64,000 nucleotides of DNA from positions 4,154,001 through 4,218,000 of the forward strand of contig NZ_CP082161.1 in the NCBI RefSeq assembly GCF_023101665.1, read 5' to 3'. This DNA comes from Bradyrhizobium sp. 195. GTDB lineage: Bacteria > Pseudomonadota > Alphaproteobacteria > Rhizobiales > Xanthobacteraceae. Each line of letters begins with the position of its first letter. Positions within the stretch are counted from its first letter, which is position 1. This document shows, piece after piece, positions 50,762 to 59,823 of this stretch. Below the pieces are notes generated by a model. It worked only from the letters and a program-made list of their open reading frames with translations, was not told the DNA's origin and did no database searches. A program made the translations under genes and the position numbers.

Positions 50762-51724
50762 CTATGCGCCACGCATCAGCAGCGCTTTGAAGTCGGCCCG
50801 CGCGCGCTGCGCCTCGGCGCGCGCGACGTCTGAGGCATCGCCCATGCCGAAATAGCCGTGGATCAGGCCGGGGCCCTCATGGTGCTTCACGCGCACCCCG
50901 GCGGCCTCGAGCGCCCGTGCATAGGCCGCGCCTTCATCGCGCAGGGGATCGAACCAGGCGGTGGTCACAATTGCGGGTGCGACACCTGCGAGAGATCCCG
51001 CGCGCAGCGGCGAGACGCGCCAGTCCGCAGCGTGGCTCGGATCGGCGAGATAATGGCCGAAAAACCATTCCATCGTCGCACGCGTCAGGAAGTAGCCCTC
51101 GGCATTCTCGTCACGCGAGGGATAGCGCGCGTTCTCGCGCGCATCGGCATAGCCGCCGAGGACGTCGGTCACGGGATAGACCAGCAGTTGCGCGGCGAGC
51201 TTGATGCCGGCGTCGCGGCAGGCGATTGCGGTGGTCGCCGCGAGATTGCCGCCGGCGCTATCGCCGGCAACGCCGAAGCGTTTTGCGTCGCCGCCAAATT
51301 CCGCGACGCGGGTGAAGATGTCGCTCACAGCCGCGAAGGCGTCCTCGAACGCGCCGGGAAAGCGCGTTTCAGGCGGGCGGCGATAATCGACGGAGACGAC
51401 GACCGCGCCGGTCTCGATCGCGAGGTTGCGCCCCTGCCGGTCGTGGGTCTCGAGGTCGCCCGCGACCCAGCCGCCGCCATGGAAGAACACCACGGTCGGC
51501 GCGGGCGTGGTGCCGACGCGGTAGACACGTGCGTCGAGCGGGCTGGCGCCGCCTTTCACCTTGATGTCCTGGACGCTATCGACAGGCGGTGGCGGGATGG
51601 CGGCGCGCGAGGCAGCCAGTTGGCGCAAGGAATCGCGGGCGCTCTGTGGCGTCATGACCGTGGGATCGCGCATCGGCATGAGCGGAATGATCTGGGCGAT
51701 GACAGGGTCAAGTGGCGCGGCCAT
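50762..51724 (-). CDS. Alpha/beta hydrolase, hormone-sensitive-lipase (esterase) family
   Basis: 320 residues with HGGGWVAGDL (oxyanion motif, about 80), GVAGDSAGGNLAA (nucleophile elbow, about 165), Asp in ITTAWFDPLRDEG (about 265) and the His in GPGLIHGYFGM. Class IV (HSL) esterase with likely short-chain ester substrates, cytoplasmic. Its stop is 25 bp from the family C repeat; its start faces the nitroreductase pseudogene. Confidence 0.9.
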   Translation of the reverse strand: MAAPLDPVIAQIIPLMPMRDPTVMTPQSARDSLRQLAASRAAIPPPPVDSVQDIKVKGGASPLDARVYRVGTTPAPTVVFFHGGGWVAGDLETHDRQGRNLAIETGAVVVSVDYRRPPETRFPGAFEDAFAAVSDIFTRVAEFGGDAKRFGVAGDSAGGNLAATTAIACRDAGIKLAAQLLVYPVTDVLGGYADARENARYPSRDENAEGYFLTRATMEWFFGHYLADPSHAADWRVSPLRAGSLAGVAPAIVTTAWFDPLRDEGAAYARALEAAGVRVKHHEGPGLIHGYFGMGDASDVARAEAQRARADFKALLMRGA

Positions 51725-51838
51725 GGCGGCTCCTCCAGGGTTCTTGGTCTTGCTTGCGGGTTAGCATAGATTTTGCCCGCCGCATCGGCAACGGGCAGTG
51801 TGCCGCAACGCCGGATGAACGGGCAGGAGGTTTCACGA

Positions 51839-52516
51839 GTGGAATTCGAAACGCTGGTTCAGTCGCGCCGCAGCGTGCGTGGCTTCAAGAACGAGCCGGT
51901 GCCGCGCGCGGTGATCGAGGCGATCATCGAGAGCGCCAAAACGCGCGCCATCGTCGATGAACACCCAGCCCTGGCATGTCCACGTGCTGACCGGCACGCC
52001 GCTCGAAGAGGTCCGCCGCCGCAACATGGAGGAGATGGTCGGCGGAGCCAAGGTCAAGCGCGACATCATCAGTCACGGCGAGTACCAGGGCGTGCACCGC
52101 ACGCGGCAGGTCGACGTCGCCAAAAAACTGTTCGGCGCGATGGGGATCGCGCGCGACGACAAGCCGATGCGGCAGGATTGAGTGCTGCGTGGCTTCCGCC
52201 AGTTCGACGCGCCGGTCTCGCTGGTCTTGACCCACGACCGCGTGCTCGATCCCGGCGCGGTCTGCCATTTCGATCTCGGTGCGCTCTGTTACGGCATCGT
52301 GCTCGCAGCGTGGGATCGCGCCTCGGCTCGGTCATCAACGGTCAGGGCATCATGCGCTCCGACATCGTGCGTGAAGTCGCGAAGATTCCGGAGGACGAGG
52401 TCATCATGACCTGCGTCGCGATGGGCTACCCCGACGACGGCTTTGCTGCGAACGCCGTTCGCTCGGACCGCGAGCACAATGGAGAGTTCGTGCGTTACGT
52501 GGGTTTTGCCGATTAG
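51839..52516 (+). pseudogene. Nitroreductase (NfnB-type), inactivated by two frameshifts and a nonsense codon
   Basis: The homologous reading starts at GTG 51839 behind AGGAGG: EFETLVQSRRSVRGFKNEPV, the FMN-binding RRSVRxF. At 51938-51941 an extra A in GCCAAAACGCG shifts the frame, which resumes as SSMNTQPWHVHVLTGTPLEE from about 51954. At 52179-52181 TGA replaces a probable TGG (MRQD-stop-VLRGF). After CHFDLGALCYGIVLAAWDR a one-base loss near 52320 shifts back, and GSVINGQGIMRSDIVREVAK to VRYVGFAD ends at 52516. All three lesions are in an otherwise recognisable gene, so it is a recent pseudogene or carries sequence errors. Confidence 0.87.
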
Positions 52517-52648
52517 CACGACGAAGAGGAGATTATTCTCTAGCAATTTTTTTTGGTGCGGAGTCCTCGGCGGCCTCTTGCAATCTCAAAGGTGCGGGAG
52601 GAACAATATGCAGACTGTGAGGTTTGTTGCTGGCGCGAGGGAATTGAC

Positions 52649-52852
52649 ATGCGGCGGCTGGCTAGCCTGGTACGGCGGTTCTTCGGTCCGCGAATGCGGC
52701 ACCCGATCGACGATGATCCAAGTCTTCCTTTCACACCCGAAGAGTTCGGCCGGCTGATTCGCAGCGGCCGGCATGAGGACATGAAGGTGTTGGCCGACGG
52801 ACTGGCCTGCCGGTCCATCCCGCGCCGCGCGAGTTATCGCGCGACGCATTAG
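52649..52852 (+). CDS. Small protein of unknown function (67 aa)
   Basis: MRRLASLVRRFFGPRMRHPI then FTPEEFGRLIRSGRHEDMKV and LADGLACRSIPRRASYRATH. GAGG lies about nine bases before ATG 52649. Basic, no membrane segment, one Cys. No family is recognised; the reading may be a real small gene but the evidence is only the start signal and length. Confidence 0.45.
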   Translation: MRRLASLVRRFFGPRMRHPIDDDPSLPFTPEEFGRLIRSGRHEDMKVLADGLACRSIPRRASYRATH

Positions 52853-52879
52853 GCCGCGTTCGAGACGGGTCTGCCGCGC

Positions 52880-53938
52880 TCACCGCGTGAGCGCGACCTG
52901 CTTGAATGAGTCGACCAGCGCCTTTTCCAGCTTCCCTTTCATCCCGCACAGAACGTCGTAGGCCTCAGCGCGCGGCATGGTCGGCTTGTAATGCCGATGC
53001 TCGATCAGCGCCGCGAAAATGTCCGAGATCGTCAGAATCCGCACGATGTCGCCAATGCTCTCGCCGCAGAGCGCATCGGGATAGCCGCTCCCGTCGAGGT
53101 ACTCGTGATGATGGCGAACGGCGTCGAGTATCTCCGATGAGATCCCGTCATGCCCCTTGAGAAATTCGTAGCCGGCCGCCGGATGCGTTTCGATCAGCGC
53201 GCGTTCCTCGGCATCAAGGCGGCCCGTCTTGTCGAGGATGGCGAGCGGAATTTGCGCCTTGCCGATGTCGTGGAACATGGCAGCCGAGTAGAGACGCTCC
53301 AGGTCGGCCCTGCCGACGCCGAGGCTCAGTCCGAAGTCGATGGCAACGCCTGTCACGAGCAGGCAATGCTGATAGGTTCCTTCGTGGTGGCGCCGCACCG
53401 TCATCAGCCACTCCGTCAGGCCATGCTGGGTGATACGATCGGCAATCTGGCGACCGGCTTTCCTGGTGCCTTCGACATCGAGGCTTTGACCGAGTGTGAC
53501 GGCCGTGAACATCGATGCGATGGCGGTCGCGGCGGTCTCGACGGCGTTGTCCGGTTGTGGCGTGTCGCCTGACGAAGCAGAAGTCCCGTCGGCCGGATCG
53601 GTCAGTGCCGCCAGCAGCTTGGTCCGGCTCACCGTGCTGGGAAGGACCAGCGTCGCCCCGAGCGCGTAGGCCTGCGAAATGCAGACGTGGGAGGTGTGCT
53701 CGAGCAAGAAAATGCGCTTCCTGACCCTCGCCAGCTTGTCGGCCCGCTTCTTGATGGCGGTGATATTATCGACGTCGCGCAGCTCCGCGCGGATGACGAT
53801 GGCGGCGGGCGTCTGCGACAGCTTGGAATCGGCATCGAGTCGCTCGCCTGCAACAGTGAATTTCTCCTGGAGGATCGAGCAGATACCTGCGAGCTTGTCG
53901 GACGTGTCGGCCAGCACATGCAGGAAGGGGCGAACCAT
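52880..53938 (-). CDS. HD-GYP domain protein with degenerate receiver-like N-terminus
   Basis: 352 residues from ATG 53938. Residues 1-120 (LHVLADTSDKLAGICSILQE onward) look like a receiver-type fold without the phosphoacceptor Asp. The C-terminal HD-GYP domain has FHDIGKAQIPLAILDKTGRL, HPAAGYEFLKG, HHEYLDGSGYPDAL and IGDIVRILTISDIFAALIEH. HD-GYP proteins degrade cyclic-di-GMP. It is downstream of the PilZ and DUF2336 genes on the same strand, so the trio is probably a c-di-GMP or related signalling unit. A longer start at 54010 is possible but lacks a good ribosome binding site. Confidence 0.88.
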   Translation of the reverse strand: MVRPFLHVLADTSDKLAGICSILQEKFTVAGERLDADSKLSQTPAAIVIRAELRDVDNITAIKKRADKLARVRKRIFLLEHTSHVCISQAYALGATLVLPSTVSRTKLLAALTDPADGTSASSGDTPQPDNAVETAATAIASMFTAVTLGQSLDVEGTRKAGRQIADRITQHGLTEWLMTVRRHHEGTYQHCLLVTGVAIDFGLSLGVGRADLERLYSAAMFHDIGKAQIPLAILDKTGRLDAEERALIETHPAAGYEFLKGHDGISSEILDAVRHHHEYLDGSGYPDALCGESIGDIVRILTISDIFAALIEHRHYKPTMPRAEAYDVLCGMKGKLEKALVDSFKQVALTR

Positions 53939-54063
53939 CCCTGTCTCTCGGGTGCCGCCGTCACTGCCGACACCATTGACGGGGCCGGATATGGTTCGCG
54001 CGTGCTGCACGGTCTGACATCGACCTTACGACTGTCGGGATCCAAAATAGTGAATGTTCGAAC

Positions 54064-54393
54064 CTACTTGCTCTGAAGGGCTTTCTCCGTTGGCGCTGGT
54101 GCGCTTGCGGCCTTCTTCTTGCAGTCAGCAGTGATGAAGTGGATGCCGGCCATGGTGCCGTCGATCCAGACCAGTTCGCAGCGCCGGTAGGCGAGGCCCG
54201 TTGACGAGAGTAGCATGAAGAACTCCTTGGCCTGGAGCACGTCGAGCGTGCCCTCCACTTCGATCTTGGCACCGCTTTGCGACACGTCCAGCAGGACGCA
54301 ACTGCGTCGCCAAGTGCCGTCCGAACCCATCAGATTGACCGGCTGCCTGTGATCCATTTTCACGCGAGACGCTTTGCGACCGTCGAACTTCAT
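54064..54393 (-). CDS. PilZ domain protein
   Basis: 109 residues. RxxR-like RKASRVKMDHRQPV and LLDVSQSGAKIEVEG (D/N-x-S-x-x-G) form the c-di-GMP binding pattern of PilZ, and VWIDGTMAGIHFI ends the barrel. The Arg pair is incomplete relative to the ideal RxxxR, so ligand binding is uncertain. It overlaps the DUF2336 stop by four bases and is followed after about 125 bp by the HD-GYP gene. Confidence 0.85.
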   Translation of the reverse strand: MKFDGRKASRVKMDHRQPVNLMGSDGTWRRSCVLLDVSQSGAKIEVEGTLDVLQAKEFFMLLSSTGLAYRRCELVWIDGTMAGIHFITADCKKKAASAPAPTEKALQSK

Positions 54394-55484
54394 CGGCTAC
54401 CTCCGGTGTTTGCGCCGCGATTTCCCCGACTGCTCTCCTTGGTATTTGCGGCAATTTCCCCCCATCGCACCGTCCATTGGCTGGTCGACAGAAGGAGTGT
54501 CTCGAAAATGTGCTGCGCGCGTTCGCGCTCGGCAAAAGAAAGCCTGGTGCCACAGCGGTTGCTCAGGATGGCCAACGTGGTCTGCCAATTCAGCCGCGAG
54601 GCACGGCAGGCCATGACGAGACCCTCGTAATCGTCGTCGGTGATGATGTGCTCGACGATCTCGATGGGAGCGCCCGAAAGCACCGATAACGCAGTGACCA
54701 GATTGGCGGTCTCGCCGCGGATCGCGAAGCGGTTCACCGTGGAATCGTTGAGCTTGCCGCTGCGGTTGAGCGCGACGATCTCCGGCCGCGCGCTTGCATA
54801 GGCGGCCGCGCAGGGCAGCTTGGGGACAATCGGCGCGGCCGCTGCGGCTTGAAACCGCACTATGCCGGATTTTGGAGCCGGCGAGGCCGACAGCAACTTT
54901 CGCATGACGGTGTCGGGCGTGTCCGGCCGGAGCGCCAGCGCCTTCGTGAGCTCGTCATCCGTCAGGCACTTCTCAGCAAGGGCAACGTAGGCGGCGTCGG
55001 AGAACCGCGCGCCTGGATTGCCGATGAGCGCAAGGTGGACGGTGCGGCCGCCGCCCCTGATCAGCGCCTCGGCCAGCGGCGGCTCGACGCACTTGCGGGC
55101 AGCAATCGCGAGTTGTTGCGGTTCGCCGCTCGACATCGCGATCGTTTCAAGATCGATCGACTGCAGCGCTTGAGATTTGAGTAGGATTGGGCACGCCACG
55201 CCCGGATCGTTGTGCGATGCAAGACGCCGCAAGGTCTGCGGCGGAGCGACCGTGAGTTCGGCAATCGCCGCGCCGATTTCAATCAACGCACCGGCTTCGA
55301 CCCGTCCTGCCAACCGCAGCAGGACGCCATCGACCACACCGGCAAGCAATTCCTGAGGCCGGTCGCGGCTGCTGGTGAGCAGCTGCAAAATGCCGGAGAG
55401 GATGCGAGCGCAGCGGTCCAGCGGACACGTCGCGACTGCGTCTTCCAACTCGACCAGAATATCAGCAGGCGAATTTGCCATCAT
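54390..55484 (-). CDS. DUF2336 domain protein
   Basis: 364 residues, helical repeat protein. MMANSPADILVELEDAVATC, DRCARILSGILQLL and VDGVLLRLAGRVEAGALIEI are DUF2336 N-terminal features, followed by many short paired helices (LARCGGR-free). The family is alphaproteobacterial; some members bind histidine-kinase or motility regulators. ATG 55484 has AGG eight bases upstream, and the alternative starts are at 55481 and 55520. The stop overlaps the PilZ start. Direct repeats GCCTTAAATCCG lie upstream at 55534 and 55561. Confidence 0.8.
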   Translation of the reverse strand: MMANSPADILVELEDAVATCPLDRCARILSGILQLLTSSRDRPQELLAGVVDGVLLRLAGRVEAGALIEIGAAIAELTVAPPQTLRRLASHNDPGVACPILLKSQALQSIDLETIAMSSGEPQQLAIAARKCVEPPLAEALIRGGGRTVHLALIGNPGARFSDAAYVALAEKCLTDDELTKALALRPDTPDTVMRKLLSASPAPKSGIVRFQAAAAAPIVPKLPCAAAYASARPEIVALNRSGKLNDSTVNRFAIRGETANLVTALSVLSGAPIEIVEHIITDDDYEGLVMACRASRLNWQTTLAILSNRCGTRLSFAERERAQHIFETLLLSTSQWTVRWGEIAANTKESSRGNRGANTGGSR

Positions 55485-55694
55485 GGCAGGAGCCTGAGTT
55501 GAAAAAATGTGGTTATACAACGATCATTATTCCGCCTTAAATCCGTTAATTTTTAATTGAGCCTTAAATCCGATAGTTTCAATTTTGAGATTTAGAAGTT
55601 CGGCGAGACGCCGTCGCGAACGCTGGGCCGCAGACGCGGGCGATAGCTCGACAAATCGAGGGCGGCGGACGCCGGTTTCTGCTACCGTCCGGCC

Positions 55695-56285
55695 ATGAGC
55701 AATCGCATTCTCGTCTTCTACGGTTCCTACCGTTCCGACCGCATGGGCATCCGCCTTGCGAATTTCGTCATCAATCGGCTGCGCGGCCGCGGCGAGGACG
55801 TTGAGTTCGTCGACGCCAAGGCGATCGGCCTGCCGATGCTCGACCGCATGTACAAGGAATATCCCAAAGGCTCGGCGCCTGAGGCCCTGGAGAAGCTGGC
55901 CGAGCAGATCCGCGGCGCCGACGGCTTTGTCTTCGTCACCGGCGAATACAATTGGGGCATCCAGCCCGGCCTGAAGAATCTCACCGATCACTTCCTCGAA
56001 GAGTGGTTCTGGCGGCCGGCCGCGATCGTGAGCTATTCGGCCGGCCGGCTCTCGGGCGCGCGCGCCGCGACCGCCTGGCACGGCACGCTGTCGGAGATGG
56101 GCATGGTGGTGGTGTCGAGCACCATCGGCGTCGGCCCGATCGCGCAGACCCTGTCCGAGGACGGCGAGCCGATCGGCGAGGGCGGCAAGGCACTGGAACG
56201 CTCGTTCCCGCGCTTTGCGGATGATCTGCAATGGTGGATTGAGGCCAGCAAGGCGCAGCGGGCGCGCAAGGCGCCGCCGTATTGA
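55695..56285 (+). CDS. NADPH-dependent FMN reductase family flavoprotein
   Basis: 196 residues of flavodoxin-like fold: MSNRILVFYGSYRSDRMGIR (phosphate loop GSYRxxR), GADGFVFVTGEYNWGIQPGL with the EYNxGxxPxxKN isoalloxazine site, and NLTDHFLEEWF. Cytoplasmic; reduces flavin or quinone-like acceptors with NADPH. Substrate unknown. Faces away from the DUF2336 operon. Confidence 0.88.
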   Translation: MSNRILVFYGSYRSDRMGIRLANFVINRLRGRGEDVEFVDAKAIGLPMLDRMYKEYPKGSAPEALEKLAEQIRGADGFVFVTGEYNWGIQPGLKNLTDHFLEEWFWRPAAIVSYSAGRLSGARAATAWHGTLSEMGMVVVSSTIGVGPIAQTLSEDGEPIGEGGKALERSFPRFADDLQWWIEASKAQRARKAPPY

Positions 56286-56292
56286 TGGTCCC

Positions 56293-56377
56293 GTAGCCCG
56301 GATGGAGCGCAGCGCGATCCGGGGCGGTGCCGATGACGTCAGAAATCCCGGATTACGCTGCGCTCCATCCGGGCTAC
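56293..56377 (+). repeat. GTAG-footed inverted repeat pair, family C (copy 3)
   Basis: GTAGCCCGGATGGAGCGCAG to ATTACGCTGCGCTCCATCC and GGGCTAC, 85 bp, a shorter central spacer than copies 1 and 2. It lies seven bases after the flavin reductase stop and ten bases before the end of the chemoreceptor. Confidence 0.85.
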
Positions 56378-56387
56378 GAAGTTGCGT

Positions 56388-58469
56388 TCAGGCCGCCCTG
56401 ACCTCGCCGAGGAAGCGGTCGAACTGTCCGGCGAGATCGCGCGACTGGGTCGAGAGCTGCTCGGCGGCGACCTGCACTTCCCTGGCGGCGGCTCCCGTAT
56501 CGTCGGCGGCACGCTGCACGCCGGAGATGTTGGTGTTGACCTCCTGGGTGCCGCGGGCGGCCTCCTGGACGCTGCGGGCGATCTCCTTGGTGGCCGAGCC
56601 CTGTTCCTCGATCGCCGCGGCAATCGCGGTGCCGATCTGGTCGATCTCGCCGATGACGTCGGCGACGTTGCGGATCGCGGCCACGGTCTCGTCGCTCGCG
56701 GTCTGGATCGCCGTGATCTGCTCGGAGATTTCGGTGGTGGCCTTGGCGGTCTGGCCCGCCAGCGACTTCACTTCGGAAGCAACCACGGCAAAGCCGCGGC
56801 CGGCATCGCCGGCGCGGGCGGCCTCGATGGTCGCGTTCAGGGCGAGCAGGTTGGTCTGCTCGGCGATGCTCTGGATCAGCGTGACGACGTCGCCGATCTT
56901 CTGCGCGCCCTCGGCGAGCGTGCGTGCGGTGTCGCCGGTGCGGCGGGCGTTGTCGACGGCGCGGGCGGCGATCTCCGTGCTTTGTGCGACCTGACGGCCG
57001 ATCTCCGAGATCGAGGAGGTCAGCTCTTCGGTGGCGCTGGCGACGGTCTGCACATTGGTCGAGGTCTGCTCGGAGGCGGCGGCGACGACCGCGGCCTGGC
57101 TGTTGGTCTGGGCCGCCGTCGAGCTCATCGACTGCGCGGTGCTTTCCATGGTCGAGGAGGCGCGCGACAGGCCGCCGACGAGCTCGGTGACCTTGGCCTC
57201 GAACGCGCGGGTGAGCTCGTCGAGCGCCTGTGCGCGGCGCATCTTGCCGTCGTTCTCGGCCTGCTTCTCGGCCGCGAGCCGGTCGGCCCGAATCATGTTG
57301 TCCTTGAAGACCTGAACGGCCGCAGCCATCGCCCCGATCTCGTCGGAGCGCTCGGCGCCGGGGATGCTGTCCGCAACCTCGCCCTCGGCGAGCCGCGACA
57401 TCCGCGTCGTCAGGTTGACGATTGGAGCGCAGACGCGGCGGCGAACCATCACGATGAGGCCGACGCTCGCGATCAACACGGCGGCGAGGCCTGCAAGCGC
57501 GATGCTGAAGCTGGTGCGCGCGGCCGAAGAGGCGCCGGCGAGGATCTGTTCGGCGTTGTCATAGAAGGCGTCGCGGACCTCGATGATGGTGCTGAGGCCG
57601 CGCTGCGTGGCGGCGTAATAGGTCTCCATGTCGTGTTCGTACTTGCCGCTGATCGCTCCGTCCTTGACGAGCTTGAGCTCGCGGCCGAACTCCTCGACAT
57701 AGATCGAATTGAATTTCTCCAGCGCTGTGGCGACGTTCGCCGGAGTTGCCGGATTGCCGCGCAATTCCAGCAGCGCCATCACGAGCTGGTCGTTGCGGCC
57801 CTGCGAGCGGCCGATGTCGGCCTTCTCGGCGTCGGTCGCCGGCTTGTTGCCGCCGACGAGGTTCTTGTGCAGGCTGGAATTGAAACCTCCGACGTCGCGC
57901 AACGTCATCGCCGTGTTGGCGTGGCTGGCCTGCCGGTAGGCGTCACCGTTCAGGATCGCCATGCGGCGGACCTGCTCGTTGAGCAGTGCGGTCACGCCGC
58001 TGTTGAGCACGGCGTTGTCGGCGACGATCTTCTTGGCGGCGTCCTTGCGCGCCTCGGCGGGCCCTGCGAGCGCCTTGTCGATGGCCTCGCGCAACGCCGT
58101 GAATTTCGAATTGATGCCGTCGATGTTGCCGCCGATGGTGTTGCCGTCGTCGAGGGAGCCGGGCAACTGCTTGCGCAGTGCGTTCATCTTGTCGCGGGCG
58201 CCGTCGGTCTGTTTCCGCAGCTTGTCCTGTCCGGCGAGCTGCGCCGGGTCGATGGTGGCCGGGCCATAGAGGATGTTGGTGGAAAAGCCGCGCTCCGGAT
58301 TGAGGTGGCGCGGGATGTCGCTGGCGGCGCGAACGATCGCGAGCCGACCCTCCGCTTCCGTGATCCGCTCCATCGTCTGGTACTTCGTCACGGCGACGTA
58401 GACGGCGAGGCCGCCGCCCACGGTCGAGAGCGAGACGATGGCGGAGGTCAGGAGCGTACCGATTTTCAT
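56388..58469 (-). CDS. Methyl-accepting chemotaxis protein
   Basis: 693 residues. TM1 near 5-28 ([20 protein letters not shown]), a periplasmic sensing region of about 280 residues, TM2 about 320-345 ([20 protein letters not shown]), a HAMP domain ([20 protein letters not shown]), and a cytoplasmic MCP signalling domain with the hairpin tip [20 protein letters not shown]. The start at 58469 ([14 protein letters not shown]) is chosen since the longer reading has no membrane logic. It lacks a CheR/CheB pentapeptide. Ligand unknown. Confidence 0.93.
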   Translation of the reverse strand: MKIGTLLTSAIVSLSTVGGGLAVYVAVTKYQTMERITEAEGRLAIVRAASDIPRHLNPERGFSTNILYGPATIDPAQLAGQDKLRKQTDGARDKMNALRKQLPGSLDDGNTIGGNIDGINSKFTALREAIDKALAGPAEARKDAAKKIVADNAVLNSGVTALLNEQVRRMAILNGDAYRQASHANTAMTLRDVGGFNSSLHKNLVGGNKPATDAEKADIGRSQGRNDQLVMALLELRGNPATPANVATALEKFNSIYVEEFGRELKLVKDGAISGKYEHDMETYYAATQRGLSTIIEVRDAFYDNAEQILAGASSAARTSFSIALAGLAAVLIASVGLIVMVRRRVCAPIVNLTTRMSRLAEGEVADSIPGAERSDEIGAMAAAVQVFKDNMIRADRLAAEKQAENDGKMRRAQALDELTRAFEAKVTELVGGLSRASSTMESTAQSMSSTAAQTNSQAAVVAAASEQTSTNVQTVASATEELTSSISEIGRQVAQSTEIAARAVDNARRTGDTARTLAEGAQKIGDVVTLIQSIAEQTNLLALNATIEAARAGDAGRGFAVVASEVKSLAGQTAKATTEISEQITAIQTASDETVAAIRNVADVIGEIDQIGTAIAAAIEEQGSATKEIARSVQEAARGTQEVNTNISGVQRAADDTGAAAREVQVAAEQLSTQSRDLAGQFDRFLGEVRAA

Positions 58470-58587
58470 GATCTGTCCGGCAATTGGCGCGGGAGGAGAC
58501 TTAATTTGCACGGAAGATAGGCAGGCGATGTTAATCCGGGGTTTACGCTCTCTGCCGCTGGTCCCGCTGCGATCGACCGGCGCCCAT

Positions 58588-59211
58588 TTATCCGGCTGCG
58601 TGGGCGAGGGCGTCGGACAGCACAGTCTCCAGTTCTTCTTGAACCAGATCGAGCGCGTCCGCGCTGCGGTTTGCCCGGCACATCGCGACCGTGCCCTCGA
58701 TCGCGGCGACGACGAGCGTTGCAAGCCGCTCCGCGCGTTCCGCAGCCAGCCCTTCACGCAGCAAGGCCGCGCGCATGATCAGCTTCCACTCGACGAACAC
58801 GCCGTTAGCTAGGTCGAGCAGATGCTGGTGCGCCGCCTCATCATCCTTGTCGGAGGCCTCGCCGACATAGCGATCGACGGCGACGGCGAGCACCGGGCAT
58901 CCAGCCTCGAAGCCGGTCGCCTCCAGCCGGCGGCGCCAGGACGCAACAAAGGCCCGCAAGCCGCCGATCACGCCGCGGTCGTTCATGGCTTTCTCCAGGG
59001 GAGTGGACACCTCCTTGCCGGCGAAGGTCACGGCTTCGGCGATCAATTGCCGCTTGCCGTCCGGAAAGTGGTGACCGATCGAGCCGCGCGGCGTCGCGGT
59101 GTGGCGAACGACGTCGCGCATGCTGGTGGCATTGACGCCCCGCCGGCTCATCAGATCGGCGGCGCCGGCGATCATCTTGTCGCGCGTGCTGGAGGTCATC
59201 GGCGGTCCCAT
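58588..59211 (-). CDS. TetR family transcriptional regulator
   Basis: 207 residues. N-terminal helix-turn-helix (about 5-55): [40 protein letters not shown], which is the TetR pattern. The C-terminal ligand domain is helical. Divergent from the tautomerase-like gene over a 90-bp region with two palindromic sites, so it probably represses that operon and itself. M5 (59199) is an alternative start. Confidence 0.92.
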   Translation of the reverse strand: MGPPMTSSTRDKMIAGAADLMSRRGVNATSMRDVVRHTATPRGSIGHHFPDGKRQLIAEAVTFAGKEVSTPLEKAMNDRGVIGGLRAFVASWRRRLEATGFEAGCPVLAVAVDRYVGEASDKDDEAAHQHLLDLANGVFVEWKLIMRAALLREGLAAERAERLATLVVAAIEGTVAMCRANRSADALDLVQEELETVLSDALAHAAG

Positions 59212-59233
59212 GGTTGGTGTCCCCGATCTAGAC

Positions 59234-59282
59234 TATGACGCTTGACATAAGCAAGAGAGACTGAAATATGACGTATGTCATA
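59234..59282. promoter_or_regulatory. Sigma-70 promoter and double TetR operator of the tautomerase-like operon
   Basis: Two similar palindromes: TATGAC-GCTT-GACATA (59234-59249, one mismatch pair) and TATGAC-GTAT-GTCATA (59267-59282, perfect), 33 bp apart. TTGACA (59242-59247) lies inside the first and AATATG (59265-59270), 17 bases later, overlaps the second, so bound TetR dimers would cover both the -35 and -10 boxes. Confidence 0.78.
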
Positions 59283-59301
59283 ATTCTGGAGGAAGCGGCC
59301 T

Positions 59302-59784
59302 TTGACCATCATCACCGTGACTGCGCCCGCGGGCCGGCTCAGCCTGACGCAGCGCCGCTGCCTCGCGGAAGCCCTGACGGACGCCGTGCTCGAGCCCGAG
59401 ATCGGCCAGCACGTGCCGGCTGCGCGAATGGGCTTTCAGGTCCATTTCCGCGAACTGTCGGCCGACTGCATGGCGATCGGCGGCCAGCTCCTGTCCGATC
59501 AGGACACTCCGCGCGACATCATCACCGTCAGGATTGCGGTGATGAACGCGGCCTGGCCGGCAGAGGTGCGCGCCGAGGTGATCCGCAACGTGCTCGCCCG
59601 GCTCGCGGAGGCCTGCGGAATGCAGACGCCGGCGCCGACCTGGTGGGTCAATTTCGAGATCATCGACGAGGGAAGCTGGGGATCGCGGGGCGGCGTGCTC
59701 TCGATCCTCCAACTGCTCGAGACCGGCGTGTTCACGCCGGAGCGGATCAAGGCGATCCGCGCGGCGATTCACCCGCCGGCCTGA
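59302..59784 (+). CDS. Tautomerase-superfamily-like protein (double-domain, Pro-1 missing)
   Basis: 160 residues starting at TTG 59302, with GGAGG nine bases upstream. The sequence shows two 4-oxalocrotonate-tautomerase-like halves: TIITVTAPAGRLSLTQRRCL in the first and IITVRIAVMNAAWPAEVRAE in the second, ending WWVNFEIIDEGSWGSRGGVL. In true tautomerases the residue after Met is Pro, the catalytic base; here it is Thr, so either the activity is different or the function is non-catalytic. It is co-transcribed with the enoyl-CoA hydratase 39 bp downstream and regulated by the divergent TetR. Confidence 0.78.
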   Translation: MTIITVTAPAGRLSLTQRRCLAEALTDAVLEPEIGQHVPAARMGFQVHFRELSADCMAIGGQLLSDQDTPRDIITVRIAVMNAAWPAEVRAEVIRNVLARLAEACGMQTPAPTWWVNFEIIDEGSWGSRGGVLSILQLLETGVFTPERIKAIRAAIHPPA

Positions 59785-59823
59785 CATGCCACCAACACCA
59801 ACGACCGATCACGGGAGAAGCGC

